From assembly GCA_029834535.1 (NCBI GenBank), contig JAQMWT010000315.1:240676-304675 (forward strand): a DNA stretch of 64,000 nt, given 5' to 3'. This document shows positions 40,133 through 52,084 of this stretch, one piece after another. The stretch's first letter is position 1; the number at the start of each line of letters is the position of its first letter. Below the pieces are notes generated by a model that was not told the origin of the DNA, searched no databases, and was given only the letters and a program-made list of their open reading frames with translations. Source of the stretch: Chrysophaeum taylorii. Lineage: Eukaryota > Sar > Pelagophyceae > Pelagomonadales > Pelagomonadaceae. The position numbers were made by a program, and so were the translations under genes.

Positions 40133-43100
40133 GGCACACCTCTTTCAAGGTCGGGCGGCTTAGCGTCAGATAGAAACCCTCGTTCCTCGCCCGTTGCGAG
40201 TTCCTGCCGGCCCAGGGGCTTCGAGCATGGCCTCCTGCTTGCTTGCTCATGCGAAGCGACGGTCCAGGACTTTCTCACCTCCTGGATCACCTGTGAGCCG
40301 TGCTCCAGCATCTGGCGGTGTACTTTACTTTGCGTCATCTTCGACGATGTTGCTGACTGCGCGTGGATGGACGAGACGAGACGAGACGAGACGAGACGAG
40401 GCGACCGACACGCTATCTGTCTGTCTGTCCGTCACTCATAGGCGGCGCAGAGCCTCTCAACCTCGGAGTCTTTGAGGAGATGCACTGCGCGGATAAGAGT
40501 GGTGAGAGACAGGGGGGATCGGTGGCGGTCTCGACCGCTTCCTTTGTCACCACCGAGTCACCCCCCGTCTCCATGCGATCAGCAGCGGCGGTCCACATGC
40601 GTGCCCTCGATCTTCTCCAGCAAGATCTCGTTGTCCGCTGTAGTACGCCTGACGCTGCCATGATGTCTCAGATGAGATCAACATCGGCGACAACTCGCGA
40701 GCGAAGAAGAGGCCAGTGCATGCATGGTGCGTAGGCTGATTCCGGCGCCGCGGGATGAGAACCACAGACCGTTTTTTTTTTAGTCGAGGGGTGCATAGCG
40801 GGATAGTTGATGGAAATCATTTCGGGTGGTTGGCCCAGAAAGTGCGACCGGGCGCTTGGCACACGCAGAAACAACCGTGGGGTGCCGGCGAGGAAGGATC
40901 AGCTTAACGAACGCGTTGTTGAAGTCATTAAGCGCATCTAGTAGCGCCGCTGTGGTTTGAGGACCTGCGTCGAGGGTGCATTGGTGGTGGGTGCACGCAA
41001 GTGTAAGCGGTCGGCAACGGCGAGATGCTGTGTGATTTTGAAAAAGACGACTTGAAAGGAAATGGTGGGAGTGAAGGCGTCTTCGCCAAGCATATATGAC
41101 GTGCCCGGCGATACCAAAACTACACGCGATGGAGACTTCTTAGTTCGATGAAAAAAAGCCGGTAACTCGAGGGGGGGCAGGCGATTTCACACCTTGCCTT
41201 AGGGACCCTTTTTTCGTTCGTCTCGTGGATGATGAGTTTGCGGCGGAGATGTCGGCCGAGCTTACGGCGGAGCGCCGCTAGCAACTCGCGCGCCCGTCAG
41301 CCCGGCTGGCGGCGCGAAGTTGTGCTCGTATTGGCTCAGAGCAGCAAAGAGAATGGCGTGGTGTATCTGCGAGAGATCTTGTTGCCGGCTCCGTCGGTCT
41401 CGGAGATTTTTTTAGTCGGAATCTCGTTGAGCTTCGCGATAGATTCAACGCCGTTCTTCTTCTTCCACTTCTCGTTGGTGGCGGCATCATCCAGGAGCAA
41501 GCACTTCGGGATCGTGAAACTCCCCTTCCCCAGCCTAGAGATGATGACGAGCTACGAGTCGTCGTCGGGCACCATGTCGTTCCTTTTATTCTTCTTTCTG
41601 GACTGGCGTCACCGTCACTCTCATCGCCCGGTCGTCGACGATACTACGGTAACAGCGAAAAAGTCTGTCGATAAAGTTGTCGGATCCGAAGATGTCCGGG
41701 GTGTGGTACGTCGCGTTGAGCTGTGCGTCGTAATAGATGATGATAAGGTAGAGAAGCTCGACACGCAATACACTCCATGCAAGCATGCTGCATGTTGATG
41801 CTTTCGACCGTGGAAATAAACGCGGCGCGTGGTCACGTTCTCGGCGAGTTTGCCGTAGACGGAAGGTTATCGACGAGTTGGTTGTCAGTCACATCGCGGT
41901 CTCCTCGTCGCACGGCGACAAGCTTGATCGTCACTCTCCGCCGACCGACCTTTCGGCGCTCCTCGTCTACAGGCCCGTGATTCCGGACTGGCTCCTGTCG
42001 GTCCGGCCTGGCTCCCATGCTCGGGAGAGGTCTGAAGTTAGTTAAGTTAGTTAGCATTCGAAAAAATCACGGAGCTCATCCGAACAGCCCAGCGCGCTGT
42101 GGTGCATCGCCACAAACTGGAACTGCGCCCACACGTCGCGCGCGGTGGCCAGGTCCATCTCGAGGCTGGGGATGTAGTAGCCTGCCGCCGTTCTCGAGGA
42201 AGTCCTCAAGGAAGGCGGGTGAAGCGGTGTTTGTCTGAAGGATGGGGAAGTAGGCCGGCCGAATAGGAAGCAAGCCACGCCATGTGCTCGAGCACGAGGG
42301 TAGGCGGCTAGCTCGGTCTCAGCATGCTGCATGCCTTGGTGTCTTTACATCCCCTTTCCTGCGCCCCTCGCACTGGGCTGGGCTACGTCATTGAGTAAGT
42401 TCGTTCTAGTACTCGAGGTGTCGGACGCGCGCTCTCAGCCTCGTTGAATGATCCTCCGCTTCGAGCTTGGGCTTTGCCACGGTGGCCTCAGGTACGGGGG
42501 AAGGGACGGCGCGCCGTCATACTCCTCGTCCGACTTTCGCGGTACTTTTCTCGGCGTCGACCGAGCCCGCCTCTTTTTGCTCGGCAGCGAGTCTCGGTTG
42601 AGGCCAGGGCCGTAGCGGGAGCCGGTGCGAAGACTGGGCCTCCACGAGGCACGGTCGACGCCGGCGCCGCATTCCGAGGGGATGGCCCGCCGCGTCGTCG
42701 TAAATGGGTAGCCATAAGGTCCAGCGGTTTCTGTCTGCAAAGGCAAGGATCACGACGGGGGGCTTCGCTCGTGAACTTCGTCGGGTTGCTACAGTACGAC
42801 CAGCGCCTCCGGCCAGCCACATCTTAGTGGCGGGCGTGCCGCCGCCAAGTTTTCCAGCGAGCGCGGCGTTGAGTTCTTCCAAGTCGATGGTGCGACGTAG
42901 ACTGACGCCTCGTGCCAAGCTAGCGTCGCTTTCCCACCAGCCTTCGATGTCTGATGCCGTCGCTGCTTGGATCCGCAGCTGCTGCCGCCGCGGACTCCGA
43001 TCAGCACTGTCTGCTAGCGCCGTCGCATTTTGCGTCCACGGAAACTTCACGACCTCCTTTGTCTTTGTTCGGTCGTGAAGTTCACGTAGACGCAAAATCC

Positions 43101-43473
43101 GGCAGGCGGAGCGCTGCTGCTGCTGCTCCAATCGCGGCGTGCCTGAGTTTGTGTTCAGAGATTAAGAACATTTTTTCGTTAGGTCGCTGACGTGGGTCTG
43201 CGGCCTAATTCCGGGCACGAAGGAAGATGAGTCGACGGGCGAAAGAAAGATAGATAGATAGATATATGTTGGCGCACTAGATCGATGACTCAGCATGACT
43301 CAGAATAAATAGGGTCTAGTTTCAGCAGACACACCACCAACTCCGCCGCCGAAGGAAGAAATCCGTTGTGAAGACGGGAAGAGAGAAGGGAGAGAGAGAG
43401 ACGTCATAGGCTTCAGCTGTGGGAATCACTAGTTGAACCTCTCATTTGGCGGTCTTTGAGGATCTTCCGCGAT
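40133..43473. other. Mostly non-genic; decayed coding traces
   Basis: (GAGAC)n lies at 40371-40400 and (GATA)n at 43246-43264. On the minus strand at about 41330-41790 a coding-like trace reads LYLIIIYYDAQLNATYHTPD, then in another frame FTIPKCLLLDDAATNEKWKK, with a stop and a shift between. A second trace at 40780-41000 minus reads LLDALNDFNNAFVKLILP. A minus frame at 42517-43131 (word KMWLAGGAGRTV) is open but unnamed. I see no intact gene; these look like remnants of dead genes or elements. Confidence 0.45.
40371..40400 (+). repeat. (GAGAC)n microsatellite
   Basis: Six pentanucleotide units; the same unit occurs in a shorter run at 39833-39850. Confidence 0.85.
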
Positions 43474-46230
43474 ATGATGGTGGTGATGATCTTGGTGGTC
43501 GCTGGCGCGTGCGCAGCCAACCTCGGTGAACTGAAGCAGGAGGCGATCGCGGCGCGCGACGAGGCGGAGGAGCTCTGGGGTCATGGCGATCGCGGGCGTG
43601 CCGTGGCGACCCTGGAGTCTATCAGCGCGCGGTGGAGCGGCGTCGAGCGCGCGGCGCGGAGCGCGGAGAGCGATGCGATGGCGGACCTGCTGGAGACGGC
43701 GCAGTTTTCTGTGGCGATGGCGCGGGCGACGCTGGGGTCGCTGCTCCTCGAGAAGGATCCGAAGCGCGCGATCGAAGTCCTCGGGCCGACGTGTCCGACG
43801 TTATGGTTCTTCTCTCGGCGCGCGAGCCCCGGCGACGAGCACGTGCGCGGCGAAGTGGGGTGGGTGCGGTGCTACGGGGACCTCGTGGCGGCCCACCGGA
43901 AGCGGGGCGAGGTCATGGCGGCGCGGGTGATCGAGCGGGACGTCGTGACGCATTCGACGCGGTGGCTGCGAGAAAAGCGGGATCTCAAGGCGAGCAAGGC
44001 GGTCGACGGTCGATCCAAGCGTCGCCGCGTGCACGAGCTGCGGTCGCGGTGGCCTTTCGAGACTCCGAGGCTGCGGTCCCCGCGGTCGGCCACCAAGCCC
44101 CCGCGGAACGCGAGCCGCGCGGCCAGGAACGAGCGGCGAGTGCGGACTCTCGTCTATCTCAGCCGGATTTCTTCGCTGTCGCGCGGAGAACGGGCCGTTA
44201 CCGCGCGAGATTTTACGAGAGCCACCACCAAGGCCCGCGAGGTCCGCCGGGACCTCGACGCGATCGCGGAGGCCTTTTGCGACGCTTCTTCCGACGCCCT
44301 CCATCGCGCGCGCGTTCTCAAGTTGCTCCGCGACGCCGCGGCCGCCGCGACCAAGGACGTCCTTCCCGAGGACCAGCCAAGTCGGGAGGAGGAGGAAGAG
44401 GAGGAGGATGTCGAGGAGGTGGCCCGCTGGAAGGCGGGGGTCGCCTTGGCGGCGATGCTCCGGGCCTCGCAGGAGAAGACGGCCCCCACGAACTGGAGCG
44501 ACGCCTCGACGCTCGAGGTCGCGCTCGACGCTCTCGTTTCGCCGCAGCAGCAGCAGCAGCAGCAGCACAAGTCATCGACGACGACGACGACGACGACGAC
44601 CAAGCCGTTCGGGCGGGCCTTTGCGCAGCACGTGGCGGCGGAGGCGGCGGAATACGTAGAGGTGGCCTCGGGCGTCCACCAGCACGGGTGGCCCTGGCTG
44701 CAGCGCGAGTTAACCAACCTCGAGGACCGCGCGCGCAGGCTCCAGCTCGCGATCGCCCCCGCCGCTGGCCCACCCCCGGGTTTCGTGGGCCGCCACGACA
44801 TCCTCCTCGTCTTCAACGCGCTGCGCGCGCGCGCCTTTAAGCGGTCCGCCGACCCGCCGCCGCCACCGCAGCAACCCAAGAGATACAACAACCCGATTAA
44901 GCCGGTCGAAGTGACGAGCGCGGACGAGGTCACGACCGTGCGCTCGGCCGCGCTCGTCGCCTTTGGGGTGGTCGCCTTGAGCGCGGTCCACGGCACCGCG
45001 CTCCTTCGCGAACAGCACCGAAAGGACAACGACGGCTACGCGCGCCGCAAGCCGAAGCGGAGCCTGGCGGAGTCGTTTCGCGCGGCGATCGCTCACCTCT
45101 GCCTCGCCGTCGCCGTCTGCGCGCTCGCCTTCTGGAACCGCATCAAAAAGACGCTTCCTCCGGTCAAGGACGACGCCGAGCAGCTGGTCGCGGCCCTCGA
45201 CGCTCTCCTGACTGTGCTCAGGAGGCCCCCCAAGAAGCAACAACCCTCCAAACAACACCCCCCCTCCTCGCGCGTCCGCAAGGTGTCGACCGACGACGAC
45301 GAAAACCATCCCCGAGAAGAAGAGGAGGAGGAGGAGAAGGAGGAACCCCCGAAAGAAGAGGAGGAGGACCCTGCCCCCGCCGATACTTACGTCGTCTCCG
45401 AGGAGGACTCCTCGAGCTCCGTCCACGACGACGCGAGCCGCGACTCCTCCCCGCCGCCGGAGTTCGCCGACGAATGGCAACCCGTGCCAAAGGGTGGCCG
45501 CGTGGCCGCTGGCCCCCGCATCCTCGCCACCAAGCAGCAGCAACAGCAACAAGACGCGCCGCCTCGCGAGGCGGCCAACAACGTCGGCGTCTCCAAGCCA
45601 CCTCCCAAAAAGGTCGTCGAGCCCAACAAGCAACAACCGGCCGCCGCGGCGGCGGCGAAACCGCCGCAACAGTCGCCGCGCGCCGCGTTCAAGCCACAAC
45701 GGAAAAAACCGCCGGCCCCAAAGTCGCCGCGCGCTGCCAACTGGTCATCCAAGGATCGCAGCAAGAGGCAAAAGCAGGAGGCCCAGGCCTGGGGTGTCTT
45801 CGCGCCGATCCCCGCCGCCGTCGTCGATCCCTCGAGGGCTGCCTCCCCCGAAAGCGCCGTCTCGGATAGGTTGTCCCTCGAGGACGCCATCCGCAACCAG
45901 GTCGAGTACTACTTCTCGGTATCCAACCTCTGCAAGGACCTCTACCTCCGCACCCACTGCATGGATTCGTGTGGTTTTGTCACCCTCGGCCATATCTCCT
46001 GCTTCAAGAGAGTGCGAGCTCTTACCGACGACCTCAACGTCGTCCGAAACGCCCTTAAGCTTTCCTCCAAGCTCGAGTTTTTCGACGCCAAACGCCCCGA
46101 GGACTGCAAGGTACGGACCATCGACCAGCCCGAGCGCTGGGTTCCCGTCGTCGTCATCAACAACGCCAACGTCCCGCCCCTGATCGATCCAGACGCTACT
46201 CCCGCTTCCGCCGCCGCCGCTGCTACCTGA
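43474..46230 (+). CDS. La-motif RNA-binding protein with signal peptide and membrane hairpin
   Basis: Single exon, 918 residues from the ATG at 43474; the frame opens slightly upstream at a TTG. The N-terminus MMVVMILVVAGACAANL is a signal peptide. About residues 20-130 are helical, TPR-like. Gln and Thr runs lie at about 360-378. Two hydrophobic segments (about 489-510, AALVAFGVVALSAVHG; about 540-557, LCLAVAVCALAFW) could form a membrane hairpin. Acidic and Lys/Pro/Gln-rich disorder follows. About 800-886 is a La motif (RNQVEYYFSVSNLCKDLYLR, GFVTLGHISCFKRV, LTDDLNVVRNALKLSS). La motifs bind RNA 3' ends or mRNA tails in LARP proteins. A secretory-pathway signal plus membrane segments on a La-motif protein is unusual and implies ER anchoring with the La motif in the cytosol. 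Confidence 0.75.
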   Translation: MMVVMILVVAGACAANLGELKQEAIAARDEAEELWGHGDRGRAVATLESISARWSGVERAARSAESDAMADLLETAQFSVAMARATLGSLLLEKDPKRAIEVLGPTCPTLWFFSRRASPGDEHVRGEVGWVRCYGDLVAAHRKRGEVMAARVIERDVVTHSTRWLREKRDLKASKAVDGRSKRRRVHELRSRWPFETPRLRSPRSATKPPRNASRAARNERRVRTLVYLSRISSLSRGERAVTARDFTRATTKAREVRRDLDAIAEAFCDASSDALHRARVLKLLRDAAAAATKDVLPEDQPSREEEEEEEDVEEVARWKAGVALAAMLRASQEKTAPTNWSDASTLEVALDALVSPQQQQQQQHKSSTTTTTTTTKPFGRAFAQHVAAEAAEYVEVASGVHQHGWPWLQRELTNLEDRARRLQLAIAPAAGPPPGFVGRHDILLVFNALRARAFKRSADPPPPPQQPKRYNNPIKPVEVTSADEVTTVRSAALVAFGVVALSAVHGTALLREQHRKDNDGYARRKPKRSLAESFRAAIAHLCLAVAVCALAFWNRIKKTLPPVKDDAEQLVAALDALLTVLRRPPKKQQPSKQHPPSSRVRKVSTDDDENHPREEEEEEEKEEPPKEEEEDPAPADTYVVSEEDSSSSVHDDASRDSSPPPEFADEWQPVPKGGRVAAGPRILATKQQQQQQDAPPREAANNVGVSKPPPKKVVEPNKQQPAAAAAAKPPQQSPRAAFKPQRKKPPAPKSPRAANWSSKDRSKRQKQEAQAWGVFAPIPAAVVDPSRAASPESAVSDRLSLEDAIRNQVEYYFSVSNLCKDLYLRTHCMDSCGFVTLGHISCFKRVRALTDDLNVVRNALKLSSKLEFFDAKRPEDCKVRTIDQPERWVPVVVINNANVPPLIDPDATPASAAAAAT

Positions 46231-46480
46231 GTTGAGTTCAGTGGGTGGGTGGGTGGGTGGGTGGATGCCCCCTTTTGCTAGTGGGGACCATATTTATCTC
46301 CTTTTCGCGCGCCACACGCTCCCTGTGCCGCCTTTTATCTTTCGCCTGCCGTGCTCGCGCGCTCTCTATCTAGCCCGTCGTCGCTGAGCAGACCCCCCTC
46401 CGGGTGATTGCTTCCCTCCCCCTCCTCTCTTTCTCTATGTGCTTCTTGCTCCGCGCGCCACGCAACCCGATTATTCATTT

Positions 46481-46481
<1 letters not shown>

Positions 46482-46513
<32 letters not shown>

Positions 46514-46521
46514 TGCTGCTG
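46482..46521 (+). repeat. (GCT)n microsatellite
   Basis: About thirteen trinucleotide units, with one variant, lie outside any gene about 250 bp after the La-motif protein stop. Confidence 0.85.
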
Positions 46522-47793
46522 CGCTTGGACGCTTCGCCACCGATACCAGTTCGACTGTCGACGAGAACTGGACCTACCTAAAAGTAGTAGGTGTTCCCTC
46601 TCGTCGCAACAACGCGCCCCTTTCCTCTCACGCTCGACCGACGCACGCGAGGGCCTGGCAACGAAATGCGGCTCGCCGAGCTCGGACCTCTCTTTCATCC
46701 TCCCTTCTTCCCTTCCTTCCTTCCTTCCTAACGACGTCATGTTATGTCGTGCTGCCACCTTCCCTACTCGACGAACGAACACGACGAACGGAAACTCCAA
46801 AGTAATGATGGTGGTGGTGGTGTTCTTGTTCTTTGAAAGGCGCGGTACCCTCCTCTAACTTACTACTTTGGACTGACTTGATGGTGGTGCTTTGTTTTAC
46901 GAGGTATAAGCTCTGTTTAATTCCGTTTCATTCGTGCGTTGTTTAGAGTATTCTTTTTCCGGCGTCGGCGAGAATACTAGGACCGGTAGGTCACAATTAG
47001 TAATATTCAAGGAGTCAACGGACGGAACAGTGGTATGATAGAAATGTCGAGGATCCGTGCCGACCTCGGGTCTCTAATGTCGTCTCGCTGGCTCTCACGC
47101 CGCAAGGCTGCTCGCTGTTTGCGGTTGGGACCAGCGACATCTTCTGTGGTGGCGCTTCCTTTCGTTCGTCCTGTGTTAACGACTGCTGAATCATAACGCT
47201 TGCTGCTCTCATTCGTGGCTTTCGAATGATGACCAGGGCGTTTATTTAGCGCTCAAGGGTTCTCGTCGGCCGCACGGCGCATTGTGCTTTGCGCGTCCTG
47301 TTGTTTGTTCATATCGGACTTCGCCAGATGAGGTCGCTTCGAAGTGGTGGTTTCTACCTTTGGTGACAACGCTGACAGGGAGTTCGACGGCGTCGCGAAA
47401 TCGCGCGTTTCCTTGTCCTCATATCGTGCCAGCGAAGACAACGAGGTGGTAAGAGAGACTTTTCCATTCCCATCTTCCTCCCGTAGCTTTCAGACATGCC
47501 ACAAGCTGTTTTCCTATCGACCGAACGGGCTCTACGTAGTCGTCGAGGCCAACGTTTAAAACGCCAATGGTCGTTAAATCAGATAGGCAAGGGTTCATCG
47601 ATTCTACTCCACGTGCTTTTCCACGCACTCCTGAATCCCCTGCCAAATCACAAACGCTGGAGCTTGGTGACAGTCAGGACGACGTCCGATGGCTGCTGCA
47701 ACGAGGCCAACTGGGTAAAATCGTAAGCACAATTTGAAACCCGACGACGGTTTGTTGGGATGGGGATCGACTCATCTTTTGTCTCGACGGGAA

Positions 47794-47896
47794 CCTGACT
47801 AGCTGTCGTTCAAAGGTCGACTGCTAAGAGGGGGGTGTGGTGCATGAAGGATGTGTGTGGTTTTGTGGGGTGGGCCTGACTAGCTGTGGTTCAAAG
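47794..47896 (-). mobile_element. 59-bp retroelement 3'-end insertion with 22-bp target-site duplication
   Basis: The direct repeats 47794-47815 and 47875-47896 (22 bp, one mismatch) begin cctgactagctgt. The insert 47816-47874 starts gtcgactgctaagagggggg. It matches, on the minus strand, the last ~60 bp of retroelement copy A and the insert at 22311-22370. Confidence 0.75.
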
Positions 47897-50800
47897 GGTT
47901 TCATGGCCCGATTGTTGATGGCATCTCACTCCCGCCAGAAGCAGACAGACAGACAGACAGACAGACAGACAGTGTCTCCCTCGTCTCGTGGTTCAAACGG
48001 CAATCAATCTCCGGGACTAGCTTACGCCCTGTTCACTTTTCCCGTTGGCATACCGCTTCGCCGGGATCGAGTAACACCTCAGCCTATCATTCCCTTGACT
48101 GGCCGAGAAGAAGATAGCCCGCTGGGCACTGCTCGTATCGTGTCAATTCTCACGTCAAGCGACGACGAGCTCCACGCCGCGGCCATCATCCATTTCGTGC
48201 TCGAAAATACTACGCTGTTTTAACGGTGATTTCAGCAAGCTAGCCGACTATTCGCACGCCGTACTATTGCCCCAGACATCCACATCGACTTGGACCGACG
48301 ATTATTGCATCGACTTCGCCCGCCTCTTCGCGTCGAGATCTCGAACCAGCCGTCGGACGCTCCGGGGATTTCGTCGAGGCGGCTTCTCCGGGACGCATCA
48401 ATTTCTGATCTAGCCAACAAAATTGAGACGCACGTCGCTCAGTGCCAATCCGTCTGCAGCGTCGAGGAAATCGCGTGCCCGAAGTTTCCTGGATCTCAAA
48501 TCAAGGCCGGCGTTAAGTCTTCCGCGCTCCATGCGAGTTAAATTTCTTATGGCAAATTTGGCCACTAGGCCGCGTTGGGCACCGTTCTGCTGCTAGGAAG
48601 TTATGTCGTCCCTGATCACGCGTGTCGCTGTTGTCGCCCTGGTTCTTCCGAGTCTCTCGTGACTACGTACCGTTTTCTTCGACGTGCCCGACTGGGGGAC
48701 TTAACTTCGACGCTTGATGTCTCGTCTCAATCGCATCGCTGCCTCATGGCGATTGCACGGGCGATACCTATGGATGCGATGCGCTCCGAAATATGGTGGA
48801 AAGCGAACGTCGAACGGGACGGGTGTGGTTGGTGACAACGTGCTCGTGGAGCTGAGTGTGATGGTCATTTTGTTGTCCAGTCGAGAACGGTGCTTGTCTG
48901 CGGGAACGGGCAGCGGCTCGGGGGTGCGGTAAGCAGTGCGATGTTTGCGAAGTATAGCACGAGTTTGGCGAGAAATTATCCAGCACTCCCGGATACTTTG
49001 CGTCCGATGTAGGAGCAAGGATCGACTTCGTTGACCTCGACGAACGAACTTGCGAAAAGTGTCGTAGAACGCTGCACAGATTTGAGCGCAAGACCGATGA
49101 CGGGGAATCAAAACGTCGACGAAGACGGCGAGAAGATTGATCTTGCAATGAATGACGAGCTTGTAGACATACTTGACATACTTGTCGGCTCTGATATGAA
49201 CGAAGCCACAGTTGAGGAAGACGCCGTGGAGCTTGAGCTGCGCCCCATATCACGAACGTTGTAGGCGAGCAGGTTCCTCTTAAGAGTTGTTTCGAGGTGG
49301 CTTAGACGTAGGAGTCTCCACAATGTCGAGGTCGCTACCACCGGGATGAGGAGGTTTTTTTCTCGATCTACGGCCGTTCGCTCGACGCGGAGAATCTCCT
49401 AATCGTCTTCCTCATCATCCTCGTTTTCGTTGCTCGTCGCGAGCGTAAGTCACGATCTGAAAGCGGCAGCTGGATCTTGTACAGCACTCCGCGAAGAGCT
49501 TTTGAGGCAATCTGAGGAAAATTGGTCTCAAATGAGGACAGGCATCGATAGCGTCTTCGATCGAATCGAGCTCCGCTTTTGCACCTCAAGTAGGGCGTCA
49601 GCGCCAAAAAACAACTTTTTGTTTGCCTTCGACGAATCCTACTTCGCGACGCCGGTCGCTTCCTGCTGCCCCCCCTCTCGCCGGGCATCGTCGCCTCAAA
49701 CTTCTCTTTCTTCCTCTCGTCATCCTCATCAACATCATTCTCTTCATCGGTCTCGTCGACCATCTCCTCATGAACCTCATCCTTGCCGTTGAGTTTTTCG
49801 TAGGTGTCCTCGTCGCCGCCGAGTACCTCCAAATCGTCGTTTGCTAGCACTAGAAGGCATCTCATGACGGCGAACGAGCTTGGTGCACCTCCGTAAACTC
49901 CGGTGATGTCCACGCCCCCGACTCCGCGTCGAGGTTGACGGCCCGAGGACGACATCGTCGCTATCGCGACGCTGACGCGCGCCAGAAGTACGCGAGGGTT
50001 GCGCCGCCGGTGTCGCAGGAGTGACAGGACCTTCGAGCGTAAACTTGTCCAAAACTTTTTTTCAAACGGTGGCGATCAAGCACGGGCTCCGACATCGGCA
50101 TCTCCATCCTGTGCATCGGCGGAATGTAGATCGCCATGAAAGTCTCCTCACTCTCGAAAAAAAGTCCGAGTCGTCTTCGTCGAGTCTTGTCCCGCATAAT
50201 CATGATCGTCGCTCTCAACGAACGACAAGCTGGTCTAGCTTGTTGGCATCCTCCCCATCGTCCGAGCGCACTCAGATCGGCGCGCTGCAACAAGGATTTA
50301 TGATGGGCTCGATGATGGCAAAATACCCAACGCGCGCGTGGCTTCTTGAAGCTCGTGCACATCATCGCGGTCCTCGTCGGTGTCTGATGTCGGCCCCGCG
50401 GCGGCGCGTCCGTCAGCGCGCTCCTGGACACACGTCGATTGGGATTTCTCACCATCGTCATCCAGCGCGATGGAACTCCTATCACGCTCGACCTCGGCAA
50501 CGAGGAGGGGATGATTAACTTCTCGTCAACTGCGAAATACAGACAACAATGCCGCCGCGGAGCAAGATGAAGTAGGTGTGACCATGCAGTAGCCAGCTCT
50601 GCCTGAAGACTCCTAAACAACAACAGCACCAAACAGCTCGCGATCCTATCTTGCCAACTCAACTGGCGGCGCGGCGATCTCGTGCTTCGGAGGAGTCCGC
50701 GAGCGCGAGGCAGCAGCAGCGTTGGTGAAAATAAACCCGGTCGCATACTCACTCGTATAGCACGAGGTGCGCGTCCTCATCTCCGTGCAGCACGAGCCCT

Positions 50801-51167
50801 CTATATGCTTAGTACAACCACCGCTGGCAGGAGCTCCCTCCCAAAACTACTCGCTGGTGGTGCAAATTCCTTTAGGTAATCGACACACCCTCGCGCACTG
50901 TTTCGACATCAGTAGTAGTAGACGTCATCCGATGTTTTTTGTGGTCAATTCCAACGCGGCCACGTCTCGTCCTTTAGCCCGCATTTTTATTGGCTCCACG
51001 GGGGCCATCCAGCAATACAAGCGAACAAGTATGAACCGATGGTAAACATCTCATCAGAAGCCGATGCCTTCTCCCTACAAACTCGGAATATGTTCGTGGC
51101 CATTCCCGGTGGAACCGGCTCGATCGGAGTGTCGACATCGCCCTGCGACGAGAGCGAAGTGGCGAAG

Positions 51168-51760
51168 TTAAGAAATGTCCTTGTTGAAGATGCGACCGCC
51201 GACTAATTCTGGGGTTTCTCCGGCGGTGCGCTGGAAGTAGGAGGGGTGGCGGACGCGAGCATCTTCGAAGTCTTCGTCTTCGCGAAGAAGGGTCTCGTAG
51301 GATTTGGAGACTTCGATTTTGTACTTTGCGGCGTCGTAAACGGGCTCGATGTCGGGTTCGAGCGTACCGTCGAAGAAGGCGCCGGCGCCGACGACTGACC
51401 CCGCGGGAACCTGAGACAGAAATAAGAGATCGCGCGAGTACTCGTAACCCTGGCAATAACGTCTCCGAGCACAACAGCGTTGGGACCAATCACGACGTCG
51501 TTGCCGATGACGCCGGAAACGGTCGCGCCGTCTCCGATGCTCACGTTGTCCCCGATCTCGCCCGTCACTGACGCCGAGTACCAAACGGCGGAGTTCCCCA
51601 TCGCTGCCGACACCGAGGCCGTTGGGGCCACAAACCCGCTGTAAACGGCGGGTGATGCCACGAGCGCTTGCTGCTGAGGGACCGGCGACATGCTCGTCCC
51701 GAGCCGCGAGAGCGCCGAGGCAGCGCTCCGGATTCCGCCAGCGACGACTCGTATCATCAT
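51168..51760 (-). CDS. Gamma-type carbonic anhydrase-like protein, mitochondrial (2 exons)
   Basis: Exons 51760-51449 and 51410-51168, with a 38-nt intron (51448-51411), give 184 residues. The start MMIRVVAGGIRSAASALSRL is a typical mitochondrial presequence; an in-frame ATG at 51823 adds 21 residues and is less likely. Next come SAAMGNSAVWYSASVTGEIG, then hexapeptide-type turns (NVSIGDGATVSGVIGNDVVI, IGPNAVVLGDVIARVPAGSV) forming a left-handed helix. The C-terminal helix (ETLLREDEDFEDARVRHPSY) fits the gamma-CA family of mitochondrial complex I. Catalytic His residues are not clear in the visible helix, so it may be a gamma-CA-like structural subunit rather than an active enzyme. Confidence 0.75.
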
Positions 51761-51800
51761 CGTACGGATATCAGGACGGAGGGAGGGAGGGATAACCTGC

Positions 51801-52084
51801 CTAGGCAATGAGTAGTATTCCATATACCCTGCTCTTACAACGGAATCTAATATCCAACGGATCCCTTTCGAAGGTGGCGTCTCTCAGGATCTTGCGGCAC
51901 GTCAGGTCCTGGGCCGTCGGCTTGAGGATCGGATCTTCGTCTGCGCGTCGGTCGTCTCGAGGCCGAGGCGCCCGACCGGCTCGAGAATATATAACTTCGG
52001 TGCGGCGGGCGAATCTGGACGTGTGCTCGAAGAGCGCCTCGCCCTCGAGACAGGCCTTCCGGCTTGAGCTGGAAGCTCTTAAGA
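51801..52084. other. Upstream flank of gamma-CA with unnamed frames
   Basis: Open frames run on both strands. The plus frame 51808-52248 and the minus frames show no recognised domain, and they extend into the adjacent repeat at 52085 onward. I do not call a gene. Confidence 0.4.

Larger units (their letters stand above)
46231..51167. other. Non-genic, decayed sequence
   Basis: Microsatellites: (GTGG)n 46241-46262, (GCT)n 46482-46521, (TTCC)n about 46710-46730 and (ACAG)n 47942-47972. Coding-like but unnamed traces occur on both strands. At 49.0-49.26 kb plus there is an acidic frame (DEDGEKIDLAMNDELVDILD). At 49.4-49.9 kb minus there is an acidic frame (VDETDEENDVDEDDERKKEK). At 50.0-50.7 kb minus lies a basic frame. 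Stops and frame changes interrupt all of them. No conserved family was recognised; I judge this a graveyard of old insertions. Confidence 0.45.

Noticed and set aside
44710-45699. Minus-strand frame inside the La-motif gene
   Set aside because: Antisense shadow with Leu/Arg runs from repeats on the other strand.
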